Below are positions 34,901 through 45,212 of a stretch of 64,000 nt of DNA, in pieces. The DNA comes from Mycosarcoma maydis (lineage: Eukaryota; Basidiomycota; Ustilaginomycetes; Ustilaginales). The notes under the pieces are model-generated. The model was not told the DNA's origin and did no database searches. It was given only the letters and a program-made list of their open reading frames with translations. The translations under genes and the position numbers were made by a program. Each line of letters starts with the position of its first letter. Within the stretch, counting starts at the first letter, position 1. The stretch is taken from positions 62,001-126,000 of the forward strand of contig NC_026484.1 in the NCBI RefSeq assembly GCF_000328475.2, in the 5' to 3' direction.

Positions 34901-37276
34901 GCGATGAAAGTTGGCAAGGAAGCCTTTGGCCTGACCAAGAACGGTGGCTCTGAGACCAACGATCATCTTGCGGCACAGCTGTTCGGATGATAGCACAAAG
35001 CTCCAGCAGAGCTGGAAGACGACAAGAAACGGAGGCAATTCGAGAGCAGCATGCGTCTTGGCACGAAGCGACAGCAGACGTGCACAGAGGGTGTGCGCCT
35101 GTTCGGCGGAAGCGACTACCACCTCAGAAAGTCTGGCCGGAAGAGTTGTCGGAACACCTGATGGCATGGTAGGAGGAGACGCAATATCAGATGCGGGGAC
35201 CGTACCCGGAGAAACAAGATTTACGACGCTTTCACTCTCGAGTGGTGGGCTCTGTACGGATGATGTGCCGGAGGCGAGGTCGTCCAAGATGCGGAGCACG
35301 AGCTTGCACTGAGCGTCGATGGCTTTGAGGCATTCCATTAGGATTTCGAAGAGCTTTTGACCAATGTTGAGGAAGGATGCATGTTTGAGATCTCTGATGC
35401 GTGCAGCAGGCGCTGGTAGATCTTCACGATCGTCAAACTTGGAAAGTTCTTCGGCAAGGAGCCACTTGACAGTTTCGGCCATTTCTGCGCTTGACTGCGA
35501 GAGTGTGGCTTTCCACGTCTCCTGGACTGCTTGAATAGCAACTTCTCGGTAGGCCGAGACAGTCGCTTCAATGCCACCTGTCCTTGCGAGTCCGACGACG
35601 ATGGGCGCGATGCGGGAAGCCAACTCGGCGTCGGCCGATGAGAGCATGCGGGAATCGTGTGTGAAGGACGATGGAGTTGTTTTGGACGGCGTGAGGGATG
35701 GTTCAGTGATTGTAGCATCTGAGTTGAGGGATGATTGGCTGTGCTGGACGGTATTCGGGGTAGGGGAGCTGCCGGTGCTATCGGGTTTGGCCATTGAACA
35801 TACTCGTTCTTTTGTGTAAGTGGCGAGTCGTGCATCAAGATCCTGTTTGAGTATCGCAACAAGGTCTTGCTCTAGCATGCCGGATAAGGTCTGTTCCATT
35901 TCATCGAGCTGCGCAGGAATGCTGGCGAGACTCTGCAGATCAGAGAGGAGGGGCTCGTCATCCGCCGTCCTTGTGCCGTTGTGCTCAGTGTTGGCTAGCG
36001 CGTGGTCGGCAGCGGGGCGACCGAAGGTCGCTCTAAGCTTGTTGAGCAGGTCGAGGGCTTCTTCGGTCTCGCCTTGCTGTAGAAGCAGACGAATGAGGTC
36101 ACGACGCTCTACGAGCTGGCGCACGCTCTGGATGACGGTCTGTTTGCGTTCGAGGTCTTGTCTGTGCTGCTGTTGCTGAATGATGCGTAAGCCTTTCTTG
36201 GCTTGATTCTTATCGATGCTCTCGAGCTCGGACTTGAGATGGTGGATCTTGGCTAAGCAGCTCTCGGCTTCTGCATTGAGATCGTTGAGGTTTTCAAGCG
36301 CGGCAAAGAAGGAGGATGACTGCTGACCAATCTCGATGATGAGATGCTGCTCAATGACGTCGGAATAGTAGCTGAGCTTCTCCTGAAGCATCTGGTTCAA
36401 AGCAACGTCGTAGGTGGGAGCCTTTGCGCCGTTCTGGTCGCCAGGTGATGGGACGGCAGTTTTATAGCGTTCAGTTACCTGGTCGAATGTGTATGGGTTG
36501 CCGAGGTCAAAATCTTCCGAGAAGAAGAATTGCGGAACCGCGCTGAGGTTGGGCAGTCGTTTGCGAGGCTGTGGTGGGGGGAGAGCTTGTAGGTCGGACG
36601 AGAGGGAGGCTATGCTGGATGTTGTGCGATGGCGTAGATTGGGGTTTTCGAGCAGATCCGAGTCGTAGGAAGAGTCTTGGGTGGAAGAGAGTGATTGTTG
36701 TTGTTGTTGTTGCTGTTGTTGTTGTAGCTGTTGTTGCTCGATAGTAGCCTTGCCTTGCCTTCCCATGCTCTGATTGCGCATGAAGCGGTCCCATTCGGGA
36801 CGAACGGACGAGAGGTAGGGGTCAAGCTCAGCCTTCTTGACCTTTGGAATTTCTGCGGGGACATGGTTAGGTGTGACGGGTGGGAAGCGAGAAGATTTCG
36901 GATCAATGGGATGCTGACGTTTGGAGGGATTGTTGAGAACGGTGGAAATTGCATTGAAGCCGGTCAGGGCGAGAGTGGGTGAGTTGAAGCCGAGCCCGGA
37001 GATGCTCAGAGTTGATGAGGCTGCAGCCGCAGAGGAGTAGATGTCTCGACCGAGTCGTGAAGCAAGGAGGCTTGGAGCAAAAGCAGTGCTGTTGATGGTC
37101 GAGTCGGCTTCGGAGCCTGGACTTGCTGGGCTAGTGATACCATTACGAAATTGAATTGAGCCAGACGTCTGCTCTGCTGCGGTGGTTGGCACTGCGTTTT
37201 GAGCAGCTGTGTATGCCAAAGATGGGCCGATACTGTGAGTTGAAGAGGCCGAGGCTTCTTGAGCGCCCGTAGACAT
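31955..37276 (-). CDS. VPS54: GARP tethering complex subunit Vps54 with long C-terminal extension
   Basis: Subunit of the Golgi-associated retrograde protein complex, which tethers endosome-derived vesicles at the trans-Golgi network. 1773 residues with no visible intron. The Vps54 N-terminal region (about 265-420) includes NPYTFDQVTERYK and a helical segment with IEIGQQSSSFFAALENLNDL. The C-terminal core ends around residue 1115 with YLGTKLSVLKHVEWKDEAL. Beyond it about 650 residues are low-complexity (Ala, Ser, Thr, Pro, Glu, Val), with one basic helix (MSLKERLAEAARKRA) and a poly-Lys end. A poly-Gln tract sits near residue 180. Ordinary Vps54 proteins are about 900-1000 residues, so the tail is extra and is translated in the same open frame. 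Confidence 0.92.
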   Translation of the reverse strand: MSTGAQEASASSTHSIGPSLAYTAAQNAVPTTAAEQTSGSIQFRNGITSPASPGSEADSTINSTAFAPSLLASRLGRDIYSSAAAASSTLSISGLGFNSPTLALTGFNAISTVLNNPSKRQHPIDPKSSRFPPVTPNHVPAEIPKVKKAELDPYLSSVRPEWDRFMRNQSMGRQGKATIEQQQLQQQQQQQQQQSLSSTQDSSYDSDLLENPNLRHRTTSSIASLSSDLQALPPPQPRKRLPNLSAVPQFFFSEDFDLGNPYTFDQVTERYKTAVPSPGDQNGAKAPTYDVALNQMLQEKLSYYSDVIEQHLIIEIGQQSSSFFAALENLNDLNAEAESCLAKIHHLKSELESIDKNQAKKGLRIIQQQQHRQDLERKQTVIQSVRQLVERRDLIRLLLQQGETEEALDLLNKLRATFGRPAADHALANTEHNGTRTADDEPLLSDLQSLASIPAQLDEMEQTLSGMLEQDLVAILKQDLDARLATYTKERVCSMAKPDSTGSSPTPNTVQHSQSSLNSDATITEPSLTPSKTTPSSFTHDSRMLSSADAELASRIAPIVVGLARTGGIEATVSAYREVAIQAVQETWKATLSQSSAEMAETVKWLLAEELSKFDDREDLPAPAARIRDLKHASFLNIGQKLFEILMECLKAIDAQCKLVLRILDDLASGTSSVQSPPLESESVVNLVSPGTVPASDIASPPTMPSGVPTTLPARLSEVVVASAEQAHTLCARLLSLRAKTHAALELPPFLVVFQLCWSFVLSSEQLCRKMIVGLRATVLGQAKGFLANFHRRRIERAAKAVEEETWAQADVDINIQAQIRLIVSSAVQDPSEFVVTGGESRLDAPAKAAGDHVADQETATISAKTLDIENRQYFVVDASLDVLALLVDYLKVIINLPLLTTEAMARVVEFLKQFNSRTCQVVLGAGAMRSAGLKNITAKHLALASQSLSIMISLIPYIRETVRRHLSPKQAVMLTEFDKLRRDFQEHQYEIHAKLVAIMSDRLTVHCRTLSALDWNADNSAADQEQQGGISKDPEPNKYAADLVKETATLHKVLSKYLQAVVVEHVIGQVLCAIDTRIAQELDKIPIQNQQALDRMQTDVRYLGTKLSVLKHVEWKDEALQQVLAAKHVPNTPAVTVTASTGSSTPNGETVPGSPARDKPVASPFGPVTYKPRIPNIFSRRQQQQLSQAASPRGSTDAPGSTTPAETQRSVESTPRTSLQLQQQQSQSATTAQAAGVVQEAIDEAAREVATPATEPSIRPSTSAAQSVEEEVNNVPPTPPSKNVAMQSTAVVKTEDKDAAESEDSVVSVVPAPDAAAKVLSESDRVSSELTATAPTLASMAAAESVQQEDANGGQDTKAVSGDQQDQATESADVPATSQSATGKQADHKVSMEAPQHDDTARRVTNTSSVGTFAASEPIESQRPSTPKKDRHVASAYNGQGGIANSTEASPVRSGASTPAATPTSTPAKPARMSLKERLAEAARKRAQQSSSSAAQPPNPPGAPTTPTAPAQPSETAPVEPALAPADKVDKPVSEQKVEDKNVGANQIAEPVESSAETNTLAAPRDASFAKREEVTAKTELAPSPQVEENALMAGGSEPVAASKQEPKEEGARIASSVVSEQDASGTRTDAPATEAAEAIVPVGSTETSGGISEQTEVIVQSSSGADAAAEVVGEADGLSHTGGDDQQIDAKLAEIQDAPSATSDSVAAVTASKDSAMTTEEAADDRDGDDIGDDADGDGDTNETTNDSAVGSGPSTGSKKNKKKKKKAKKK

Positions 37277-38349
37277 GGTGGGGACCTTGCCAAGTACCTT
37301 GGTCGCAGCCCATCGAGCAAGCTACGTTGGTGCCAAACTGCTCAGCCGAAGCTGCTTTCAAGAGTGTATTGCGATAAGAACGATCCAAGATGATGATGAT
37401 TGCTAGACTTGTGACCGAAAACGCTGGATGAGAATAAGTATTTGTGTGTGCGGTGGGTGAGTGAGTGAGTTTGTCGAGCGTTTTGAGTGGGTGAGAGTCA
37501 GGAACGAGTGAGTGTTGGTTGGTCGTGGTTGGCTCGTGTCCAGTCTGTCTCTTCCGATCCGCAATCGTGAATCACGATATCGTGAATTGCGAATCGGGAT
37601 TTTTGAAGAATCGTCAACGTGACGAATCGTGAATCGTTGAATCGTTTGTCCGCTTTAGCGTTACGTTACGCCAAGCCACGAGTCACGAGTCACGAGTCTG
37701 ACGGTGTTGCGTGCGATCATGAACCAGAATCACGATAAGTCTCGAGTCGAGAGTCACGAGTCGTGAGTCAGAGAGTCGTGAGTCGTGAGTAGATTCGAGA
37801 TTTTGCAAAAGAGTGTTAGGATCCCCAAAACAACATTCGTTCGAAGGATGCGTAATGCACGATGCACGATGAACGGTCAAACCAAGTTAACCTAACTCTA
37901 TGCGAAGCGCTGTCGAAAGCCATGCGCTGGCTGCCCACACGCTTGGGACGACTTTTGCTCGGAGCGAGACAGCACGCGACGTTGAGTCGTGAGTCTTGTG
38001 GGCGTGGCACAACAATCCAAGTGCTAACTTACTGCATACTTACGGCAGAAAGAGACACAGAGGATCGCAGCGTAGTTGTACTTTAGTCCATCCATGCCAT
38101 CACGAATCGAAATAGCCGAGTCAAGCGCAGGCAGGCGCAGAAGGTCCAACCCGCGCAACAATGAGAGACAGGAGTAGTTAAGGGGTGTTGCCTTTTCGAT
38201 TGATTGCCTCTGAACTGAACCACTCGTCACTGATGTTGGCGAAACATAGCGACGACGTACGCTTTACAAGAATCTTTTATCCGTCCGAGCGGCGAGTTTT
38301 TCTCTGAATCACAATCGGCGGATCTCTGATTCACAATTCTTTGATCTCT

Positions 38350-38394
38350 GGATCTGTGGATCTGTGGATCTGTGGATCTGTGGATCTGTGGATC
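38350..38394. repeat. Octamer tandem repeat (GGATCTGT)n
   Basis: About five and a half perfect copies of GGATCTGT. Confidence 0.95.
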
Positions 38395-38551
38395 AAAATC
38401 TCGTGGCGTTGTGCGGTGTGAGCAGTGACAGTGCGAGTGTGCGAGCGCGGATTCAGCTCAAGTTAAACCTGAACGTTGTTTGGTGCCTGACGCTAAAGCC
38501 AGCCCGATTCTACCCCAAGAAAAAAGGCGGGGCGGACCGCGTTTTCATGGT

Positions 38552-38610
38552 AATCGTGAATCGTGAATCGTGAATCGTGAATCGTGAATCGTGAATCGTG
38601 AATCGTGAAT
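38552..38610. repeat. Tandem heptamer array (AATCGTG)n
   Basis: About eight head-to-tail copies of AATCGTG. It is the other sequence variant of the dispersed heptamer and sits in the VPS54/CreC spacer. Confidence 0.95.
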
Positions 38611-39128
38611 AGTAACAGCTCTTGTCCCAGTGCGACCAAGACTCTTCTCATCTTGGACCGCGAACAACTGTCTCTCTCCTCAGCCGCGACCAGCGCATCG
38701 CTCTAATCAAACGCCAAGAACACTACTGACTTGGGCTCAACTGACGCAACAGCGACCCTTGACCGTCAGTGCTTCGGTGGACAAGTCACAAACCACAGGG
38801 TTGGCTATCTTGCTATCTTGCCGTTTCCTGTATCATAGTCTTCTTTCTTTGCTGCCATTTGCCACGCCATCCGAGCCTCATCCTGTCAGCCCTACCGCTC
38901 GCACAAGCCGCCTTGTTGTGTCCAAGCCTTGGTCTGCTACCAGCTGGTCTTGATACGCTCATGGCACATTCTTGATCCGTGACCTCGGCTATCGTCATCG
39001 CTTCTGGACACAACTCATTGTGCTAGCATGGTATCGGCGACGACCCTTTCGTAGCATCGCCATCGCTATTGCCGACACCATCACCACCGCCACCACCATC
39101 TCCATCGACGTCCATCGGCTTGCTCAAG

Positions 39129-41672
39129 ATGGCGTATTCTATGGCTTTCCCACCCACGTCCATGCGGCCTCTGCCCGGTGGCACCACGCTCGTATCGGCA
39201 CAGCAACCAGTTCCAGCAGCTGCTGCCGTCATGACCACCGAGTCCTTTGACGCTCCTGAAGGCATGTACGTCTGCACCTCACGATTTACACCGCCGCCGC
39301 AACCCATGATTCATCTCAATCCTGTGCCTACCACCCAACTCGGTTTGTCAGCCATCTATCCGACACCTCGCGTCTCCAGCGTCAGCCTTCGATATCCAGC
39401 CTCATCCAAAAAGGCATCCGATTCTATTACGGCTGAATTGGCCGCAGCTCCCTCCCACAATGTCCTGCTTGAAGCACCACTCGCGTCTCAAGGCATCGAT
39501 GCCCCCTCCTCCAGCCTTACTGGAGGTTATCCGCCAGGCACTGCTGGTTCCTCTGCAGGCATTGCTGGCATTGGCGGCGCCGGAATGGGCTTTTCAGGGC
39601 TGGGTGAGACCATGGGTAAACTCAGCGCCAAACCCACCCGTCCCAAGAACAGCCTTAAAAGCACCTCGAGCAACTTTGTCAATCGTATGATGACTCACCC
39701 GGATCTCGCAAAGATTCTCGCCGCTCGTACCGACTCGGAGCACTTCACCTTTCTCACCAATGCTCGCTCCTTCTTCTGGCTCGCCGACACCACCGGCAGA
39801 ACCAAAGAGAGTCTAGCGCGTATCACTTTCAGTGCGTCTCCTTCAGCACACGACGTCAACCAATTCACTCGCGCACACGACCGTCTCGACATTGTCATTG
39901 GCTTTGTCACTGGCGATTTGATCTGGCTTGACCCCATCGCTTCCAAGTATACACGTATCAACAAGAGCGGCTGCATCACCAACTCGGCCGTCACTCAGCT
40001 GCGCTGGCTTCCCGGAAGCGAAAATCTCATCATGGCTGCACATGCAGATGGTAGCGTTCTCATCTACGACCGCGAACGAGAAGATTCCAGCGATTTCGCT
40101 CCTGCTACCTGGGAAGCTTTAGCCGCCAGCACTCCCTCGTCGTCCAGCGTCGCCCTTCAGTCGGCCATAGCTGTACCAGGAACCCCCTCATCCGCTGCCA
40201 TGTCGGCCAGCCAGACCTCCGCCTCCAACGACTCGTCTTCTTCCAACCCTGCTGCTTCGGCACTTGGGTCCGCCATGTCCGATTCGCGTCCCATGCTCGG
40301 TGCTCGAACCGTCACGAGTTCAACCGCCACCACTACTACCCAGACCGATATTGCGGACACCAATCTCTCCATCGGCTCGAGCAGCGCCGCCAACCTTGTC
40401 AAGCCCAGAACCGGCCTTGCACCAGCCACGCTCTCTCAGCGACGTCAAGCCGCAGACCCTACTTCTGAAGGCCAGCCGCTGCTGGTCGTCACCAAGCCAG
40501 GTGCTGTCCCCATCACATCCGGCCTGCCATCTGGTGCTGCGTTGCCCTCGCCCGAATATCAACAGGCAGCCGCCGCCGCGGCTGTTGCAGCGGCCAATTC
40601 CAACTCGTACGGTAATGGACTCTCTGGAAAGGGAAAAGAGACGTCGTGGTCGCGCCTCAACCCGGTCTCTCATTGGGCCGTGTCCAAGACGCGCATCACC
40701 GACTTTGCTTTTTCACCAGACTACTCGCATGTTGCGCTTGTCGCAGAGGATGGCATTCTACGCATCGCAGACGTCAACTCTGAACGCCTCCTAGACACGT
40801 TTGAATCGTACTTTGGCGGCTTCAACTGTGTCGTCTGGTCGCCCGATGGCAAATTTGTACTCACGGGCGGCGAAGACGACTTGGTCACCGTGTGGGCGCC
40901 ACGCGAGGGCCGCATCGTCGCCAGATGCCAGGGACACACCTCGTTTGTGACCGGTCTCGCATGGGATCCTTGGCGATGGTCGTCGGACGATCGCACCTAT
41001 CGATTCGCTTCGGTGGGCGAAGACTGCAAAATGATTCTCTGGGATTTTTCCAGCGCCGCGCTCAATCGTCCCAAGACATACGCGCCGCACCACGCGGGTC
41101 ATCGACGAAGTTCTGTCGGGCTGGGATCGACGTATTCACTCGCGGACAAGCATGTTTGCTCATCCATTATGCGCTCTCCTGCGTCGGTGCACACAGGTCG
41201 TCGCATGAGTGCCAACAACGGCTCGGCGTCGTTGACGCCCGCGACCGTGACCGACGATACCATTCGACATGCAGCACTGCCACGTTCCGAAGTAGCCATC
41301 TTGCAGCCCGTTGTTACCGTCAACATTGACGGCGAGATTCCAGCCGGCGTCCGATTTGCGCCGGACAAAGTTAGCATTATTCGTAAGAACGCTGCGATCG
41401 ACACCTTTACTCGTCCTCTCCCCGAACGCCCGGCCAGCGTCGTTGCCTCGGCATCGGCGGGAACGCATCGAGCTTCATTGCCGGCAGGGGCACGTACGAA
41501 CCGTCAACCGCCCGCATCTCAAGCGTCGCGTGCACCTCCTCCGCCCCTGAACCTTGCTGTGAGCGCGGCCATGTCGGCTCAATCTCAACAGTCTTTGGCA
41601 GCTAGTCCGACCACTCCAAGGCACGCCATGCCGAGTAGCACATCTGCAGCCAAAAATGGCATCACTGCCTAA
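39129..41672 (+). CDS. creC: WD40 protein of the CreC/WDR20 family
   Basis: Partner of a deubiquitinating enzyme: in Aspergillus CreC binds the CreB ubiquitin protease in carbon catabolite repression, and WDR20 activates USP12/46. The first ATG in frame, 39,129, gives 847 residues. The N-terminal ~170 residues are disordered. A conserved block follows (about 195-320): FVNRMMTHPDLAKIL, FFWLADTTGRTKESL, VIGFVTGDLIWLDPI and SAVTQLRWLPGSENL. WD repeats include ITDFAFSPDYSHVALVAEDG, FNCVVWSPDGKFVLTGGEDD and ARCQGHTSFVTGLAWDPW. Large Ser/Ala insertions separate the repeats. It ends 52 bp from the stop codon of the convergent ISC1 gene, so the 3' UTRs must overlap. Confidence 0.86.
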   Translation: MAYSMAFPPTSMRPLPGGTTLVSAQQPVPAAAAVMTTESFDAPEGMYVCTSRFTPPPQPMIHLNPVPTTQLGLSAIYPTPRVSSVSLRYPASSKKASDSITAELAAAPSHNVLLEAPLASQGIDAPSSSLTGGYPPGTAGSSAGIAGIGGAGMGFSGLGETMGKLSAKPTRPKNSLKSTSSNFVNRMMTHPDLAKILAARTDSEHFTFLTNARSFFWLADTTGRTKESLARITFSASPSAHDVNQFTRAHDRLDIVIGFVTGDLIWLDPIASKYTRINKSGCITNSAVTQLRWLPGSENLIMAAHADGSVLIYDREREDSSDFAPATWEALAASTPSSSSVALQSAIAVPGTPSSAAMSASQTSASNDSSSSNPAASALGSAMSDSRPMLGARTVTSSTATTTTQTDIADTNLSIGSSSAANLVKPRTGLAPATLSQRRQAADPTSEGQPLLVVTKPGAVPITSGLPSGAALPSPEYQQAAAAAAVAAANSNSYGNGLSGKGKETSWSRLNPVSHWAVSKTRITDFAFSPDYSHVALVAEDGILRIADVNSERLLDTFESYFGGFNCVVWSPDGKFVLTGGEDDLVTVWAPREGRIVARCQGHTSFVTGLAWDPWRWSSDDRTYRFASVGEDCKMILWDFSSAALNRPKTYAPHHAGHRRSSVGLGSTYSLADKHVCSSIMRSPASVHTGRRMSANNGSASLTPATVTDDTIRHAALPRSEVAILQPVVTVNIDGEIPAGVRFAPDKVSIIRKNAAIDTFTRPLPERPASVVASASAGTHRASLPAGARTNRQPPASQASRAPPPPLNLAVSAAMSAQSQQSLAASPTTPRHAMPSSTSAAKNGITA

Positions 41673-41724
41673 GGTAGCTGTATCACTCGGCTGTCATTGA
41701 ATCAACAGATTGCGCTTGCAAGCA

Positions 41725-43302
41725 TTAGAACAAAGTGCCTTCTCGAACAGCGTCATTGGCGCTCTGTGCTCGAACGATGTTGTTGGTGTTAGTGACACCA
41801 TTTTGGGCGGGTTGGAGATAGTTGAGTTCCAACTCGAGCATTTCCATGAGTGTACGAAGCGTTCGCTGTTCCCATTCTCCCCACACCACGGCACTGTAGA
41901 GCATTGTGGTTCCTGCCCACGCGGCCACGACTGCGAGCAATACAAAGACTGGATTGACTGCGCCGAGCGGCTGAAAGATGCTTGCTACGATCAGACCGAG
42001 AGCGACGAGCAGTGCTGTGCCGAAGACGTAGAGGTGAGACGATTGGTTGGAACGGCTAGCGGCGAAGCCTCCCGCTAGCGCGTGGAGCGAACAAGTGAGG
42101 ACACGCCGCTGCGCTGTTTTGCGGGCGTCGGAGTCGGAAGCGGTAGGCGATGGAGCGCCGGAAGAAGGTGGGAGGATATCAAAGGTGGAAGCAACGCCGA
42201 AGTGGTCTGAATAGGAACACAGATGTTCGGGTATGGTGTCCGTGATGACGACCGACGAGGATTTGCACGTTAGCCGACCGCGTGTGGAGTGAGATGCCGA
42301 GTAAGCTAGGGCAGAAGAAACGGTAGATGCGTTTGATTCGCTCGAGTGTTGCTGATCGACAGGGCCACGGTAGAAGATGTAGTCGAGACGCTTGCCGGCG
42401 CCTCTTGACGCTCTCTCGTCGAGAGGTTTGCCGGCTGTCCAGGTGTTGAGTGGCGAGTCACATGTTACACCTAATTCCTCAATCGCACGCTGTGGATCCG
42501 GCGCTGCAGTTGCGCGATCACCCACTTGCGTTGATGTCTCTTCTGGATCCAACGATACTGCGTGCTCTGGTAGCTGAGGACGCGTATCCAAAAAGCTATC
42601 GTACAAGCCGCCAATATGCCTTAGCAACCCAATTGCCAGAGAAGGCGGAGTGGAATTGAGATCGCCCACACAAACCACATGTCTTCCTTTACTAGCACTG
42701 TTCCTGCAATTCGCCGCAAGCTCGTACGCCTGTGTGATGCGGTGTGACCTCTTGTATTCTGGACCATCCTCGCCTCCCGCTGCTACGAAATGCGTGTTCC
42801 ACACATCTACCAATCCCAACCGCGGATGATTGATGGTAACAGACCCACAGGCTTTGCCCACGAACCAGTCTCCATGGTGCACGTGAATCGGCTGTCCGTT
42901 GAGCGAGTACGGATGCGTTCTCGTTTCGAGGATGTTCCAGCGGGAAAGGATGGCGAGACCCGAACCGAATGCACCTGAATAGAAGAACTTGGAATGAGGG
43001 TAGCGCGAGGAGAGGGCGTGCTTGAGAAAGCGCCAGTCCCTGGATTCGTACCAAATTTCTTGCAAGCACACAAAGTCGTAAAGGGGCATGTCGGAAGATG
43101 CAAGCCGAGAAGCGATAGCTTTGATACGCGCTATCCGAAGCTTCGAGATGTACTTGAGGCCCCAGACGTTGAGTGTAAGGATGCTTAGCTGGTGGTCATC
43201 GGAGGGTGGATCCGAGCCGACAGGTTCAGAGGCGGGTGGAAAGATGGGTGGCAACGCCTGCACCTCGGAGGTTGAATGTGGTGACAATGGAAGCCTCGGC
43301 AT
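41725..43302 (-). CDS. ISC1: Inositol phosphosphingolipid phospholipase C (neutral sphingomyelinase, Isc1)
   Basis: Magnesium-dependent hydrolase that releases ceramide from inositol phosphosphingolipids in membranes. 525 residues. The endonuclease/exonuclease/phosphatase fold is complete: LTLNVWGLKYISK (about 42-54), VCLQEIWYESRDW with the metal-binding Glu (about 79), WNTHFVAAG, VCVGDLNSTPPS with the Asp-x-Asn pair (about 215), and the terminal YSDHFGV with the Asp-His pair (about 367). Two hydrophobic spans near the C-terminus (LYVFGTALLVALGLIVASIF and VFVLLAVVAAWAGTTM) match the membrane anchor of the fungal enzyme. No intron. Confidence 0.93.
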   Translation of the reverse strand: MPRLPLSPHSTSEVQALPPIFPPASEPVGSDPPSDDHQLSILTLNVWGLKYISKLRIARIKAIASRLASSDMPLYDFVCLQEIWYESRDWRFLKHALSSRYPHSKFFYSGAFGSGLAILSRWNILETRTHPYSLNGQPIHVHHGDWFVGKACGSVTINHPRLGLVDVWNTHFVAAGGEDGPEYKRSHRITQAYELAANCRNSASKGRHVVCVGDLNSTPPSLAIGLLRHIGGLYDSFLDTRPQLPEHAVSLDPEETSTQVGDRATAAPDPQRAIEELGVTCDSPLNTWTAGKPLDERASRGAGKRLDYIFYRGPVDQQHSSESNASTVSSALAYSASHSTRGRLTCKSSSVVITDTIPEHLCSYSDHFGVASTFDILPPSSGAPSPTASDSDARKTAQRRVLTCSLHALAGGFAASRSNQSSHLYVFGTALLVALGLIVASIFQPLGAVNPVFVLLAVVAAWAGTTMLYSAVVWGEWEQRTLRTLMEMLELELNYLQPAQNGVTNTNNIVRAQSANDAVREGTLF

Positions 43303-44138
43303 CTCTGCGAGTTTGTAAACCAGGCGCTGATACGCTAGCCGAGAGCGTTGTGAGTGATGGAAAGTAAAGAGTGGCTACGGACAAGCGTTGCAAGTGATTG
43401 ATCGTGAGTCGTGGGTGTGAGTGTTGGTCTCTGCGCACCAGGCTCTCAGAAAAACCTCCACCTAAGTTAGCTCAAGGTGCAGCAAACAACACGAAAACAT
43501 TCGTGATTCGTGATTCGAGATTCGCACCGCATCCACGATTCACGATTGTCACAATCACCAATCACGAAACGTGAATGGCCACAGTCACAGTTTGCTGCTG
43601 CTGGAAGTGAACGAAATCGTGAATGCATTGGCGGTTCCGATCGAGGAATACAATCACGAATCACGAATGGATTTTGAGTTGAAATTGCAGGGTTCCTGCA
43701 ACGTCGATGTCAACTTAACAGCTATGCAGAGCGCTACGGCTTACGGCTCATGGCTCATGGCTCATGGCTCAGTCGCTCACGTGGCTCAGTCACTGGCGCT
43801 GGCTGTGCCCGTGTGCGGGATTCACGAATCAATCGTGATTCTTGAAGCGCAGCTCGTCTTGACTTTCGTCCATCCTCCTCCTATCGGCGAGCGTAACAGG
43901 ACTCAACTCGTACTCACCCTTGATCGGATATCTGAGCCTCTGAGGCAAATTCGGCCGTTTCGATTGCTGTCAGCAAGCATACTTCCAAGCAAGCATACTT
44001 CAAAGACCTCGTCGCATTTCAGGCGCGCGTTTCCTGCAAGTTCTACGCTTAAGCATCATAGGCGGCTCTGCGAGCAACCCTCCTCTTACGCTTCACAATA
44101 GACTTAGCAAAGACAGGCTCGCTGCATAGCTGTCCACC
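43303..44138. other. Divergent spacer ISC1/UBC12 with heptamers
   Basis: No gene seen. TCGTGA-type motifs at 43,400-43,420, 43,500-43,675 and 43,815-43,850, and a short CTCATGG tandem at 43,747-43,772. Confidence 0.45.
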
Positions 44139-45212
44139 ATGATCAAGGTAGGCGTACAAAGACGACCCTCAGCTTCTAACTCGACTTTGTAACTGACGAT
44201 TGGATTTGTTCACGACCGCCACCAGATCTGGAGCATGAAGAAGGAGGAGGAATCGGCAAAGAAGAAGAAGCCAAAAACGTCGCCAGCACAGCTACGCGTG
44301 CAGAAAGGTAGGTCACAGCAGCAAAGAGCCTCTACAGAGACGACTTTATCAAATACTCACCGTCGCGAACGACGATCATCTTCGACTTGCGCTCGCTTGC
44401 TTCCAGATCTGACCGAACTCGAATTGCCAAAGACGATGAAGACCGACTTCCCTGACCCAGCAGATGTGCTCAACTTTTCTCTCACAATCGAGCCAGATGA
44501 GGGTAAGCAAACAAACTCGGGATGCAGATCTCACTATCGCTCGGAAAGCTGACTAACGCATGTCAAACATTTGGCGGTGGTCGGATAGGCATGTACAAGA
44601 GCGGATCGTTCAAATTCACTTTCGCCATCAACAGCAATTATCCACACGATCCTCCTAAGGTCAAGTGCACACAAAAGGTGGGTCTTTTACCGGATTTTGT
44701 GGTGCCTTCCACTGCAGACCGAGTGCTCACCGCTCTGTTGATCGCGTTTACATACTTGCACAGATCTATCACCCTAACGTCGACCTGGATGGCAACGTGT
44801 GTCTCAATATCCTTCGTGAGGACTGGAAACCTGTCCTTAATCTCAACTCGGTCATGGTTGGTCTGCAGTACTTGTTCCTCGAGCCGAATGCCGATGATCC
44901 ACTCAACAAAGGTACGTGAATCTTTCTGCGGCGGGACAGAACTCAATCGAAGCGACATCATACTGAACATTTGACGCATTCAATTCTGATTTCGTGTTCA
45001 CCAACGTAGAGGCCGCAGAAGACCTTCGCAAGGATCGATCTGTTTTCGCGAGCAATGTACGAAGAAGTCTTGCCGGCGGAGCTATCAGTAAGTTTCTTGA
45101 GTATCAATTGCCTACGACCATTTCGGAGTATATCGCTGACTCTTGACCGATCGATCTACCTTGCCCATGTCACTCAGAGGGAACAACATATGACAAGGCT
45201 ACTGTCAAGTGA
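44139..45212 (+). CDS. UBC12: NEDD8-conjugating enzyme Ubc12
   Basis: E2 that carries NEDD8/Rub1 to cullins. Seven exons: 44,139-44,147, 44,226-44,307, 44,407-44,502, 44,589-44,677, 44,764-44,911, 45,010-45,087 and 45,178-45,212. All six introns are GT-AG, and the spliced frame is 178 residues (about 183 in animals). Family landmarks cross each junction: the N-terminal docking peptide beginning [42 protein letters not shown], then catalytic Cys105 in [34 protein letters not shown], and the end TTYDKATVK. The first exon carries only three codons. This intron density is far above that of the neighbouring genes. It is followed in tandem by the isoaspartyl methyltransferase. Confidence 0.97.

Larger units (their letters stand above)
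37277..39128. other. Divergent intergenic region VPS54/CreC with tandem repeats
   Basis: 1.85 kb with the two promoters and no further gene. Dense TCGTGA-type motifs at 37,560-37,800 and 37,985; an octamer repeat at 38,350-38,394; a tandem heptamer array at 38,552-38,610. An 8-codon upstream open frame (ATG 39,028) precedes the CreC-like start. Confidence 0.5.
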
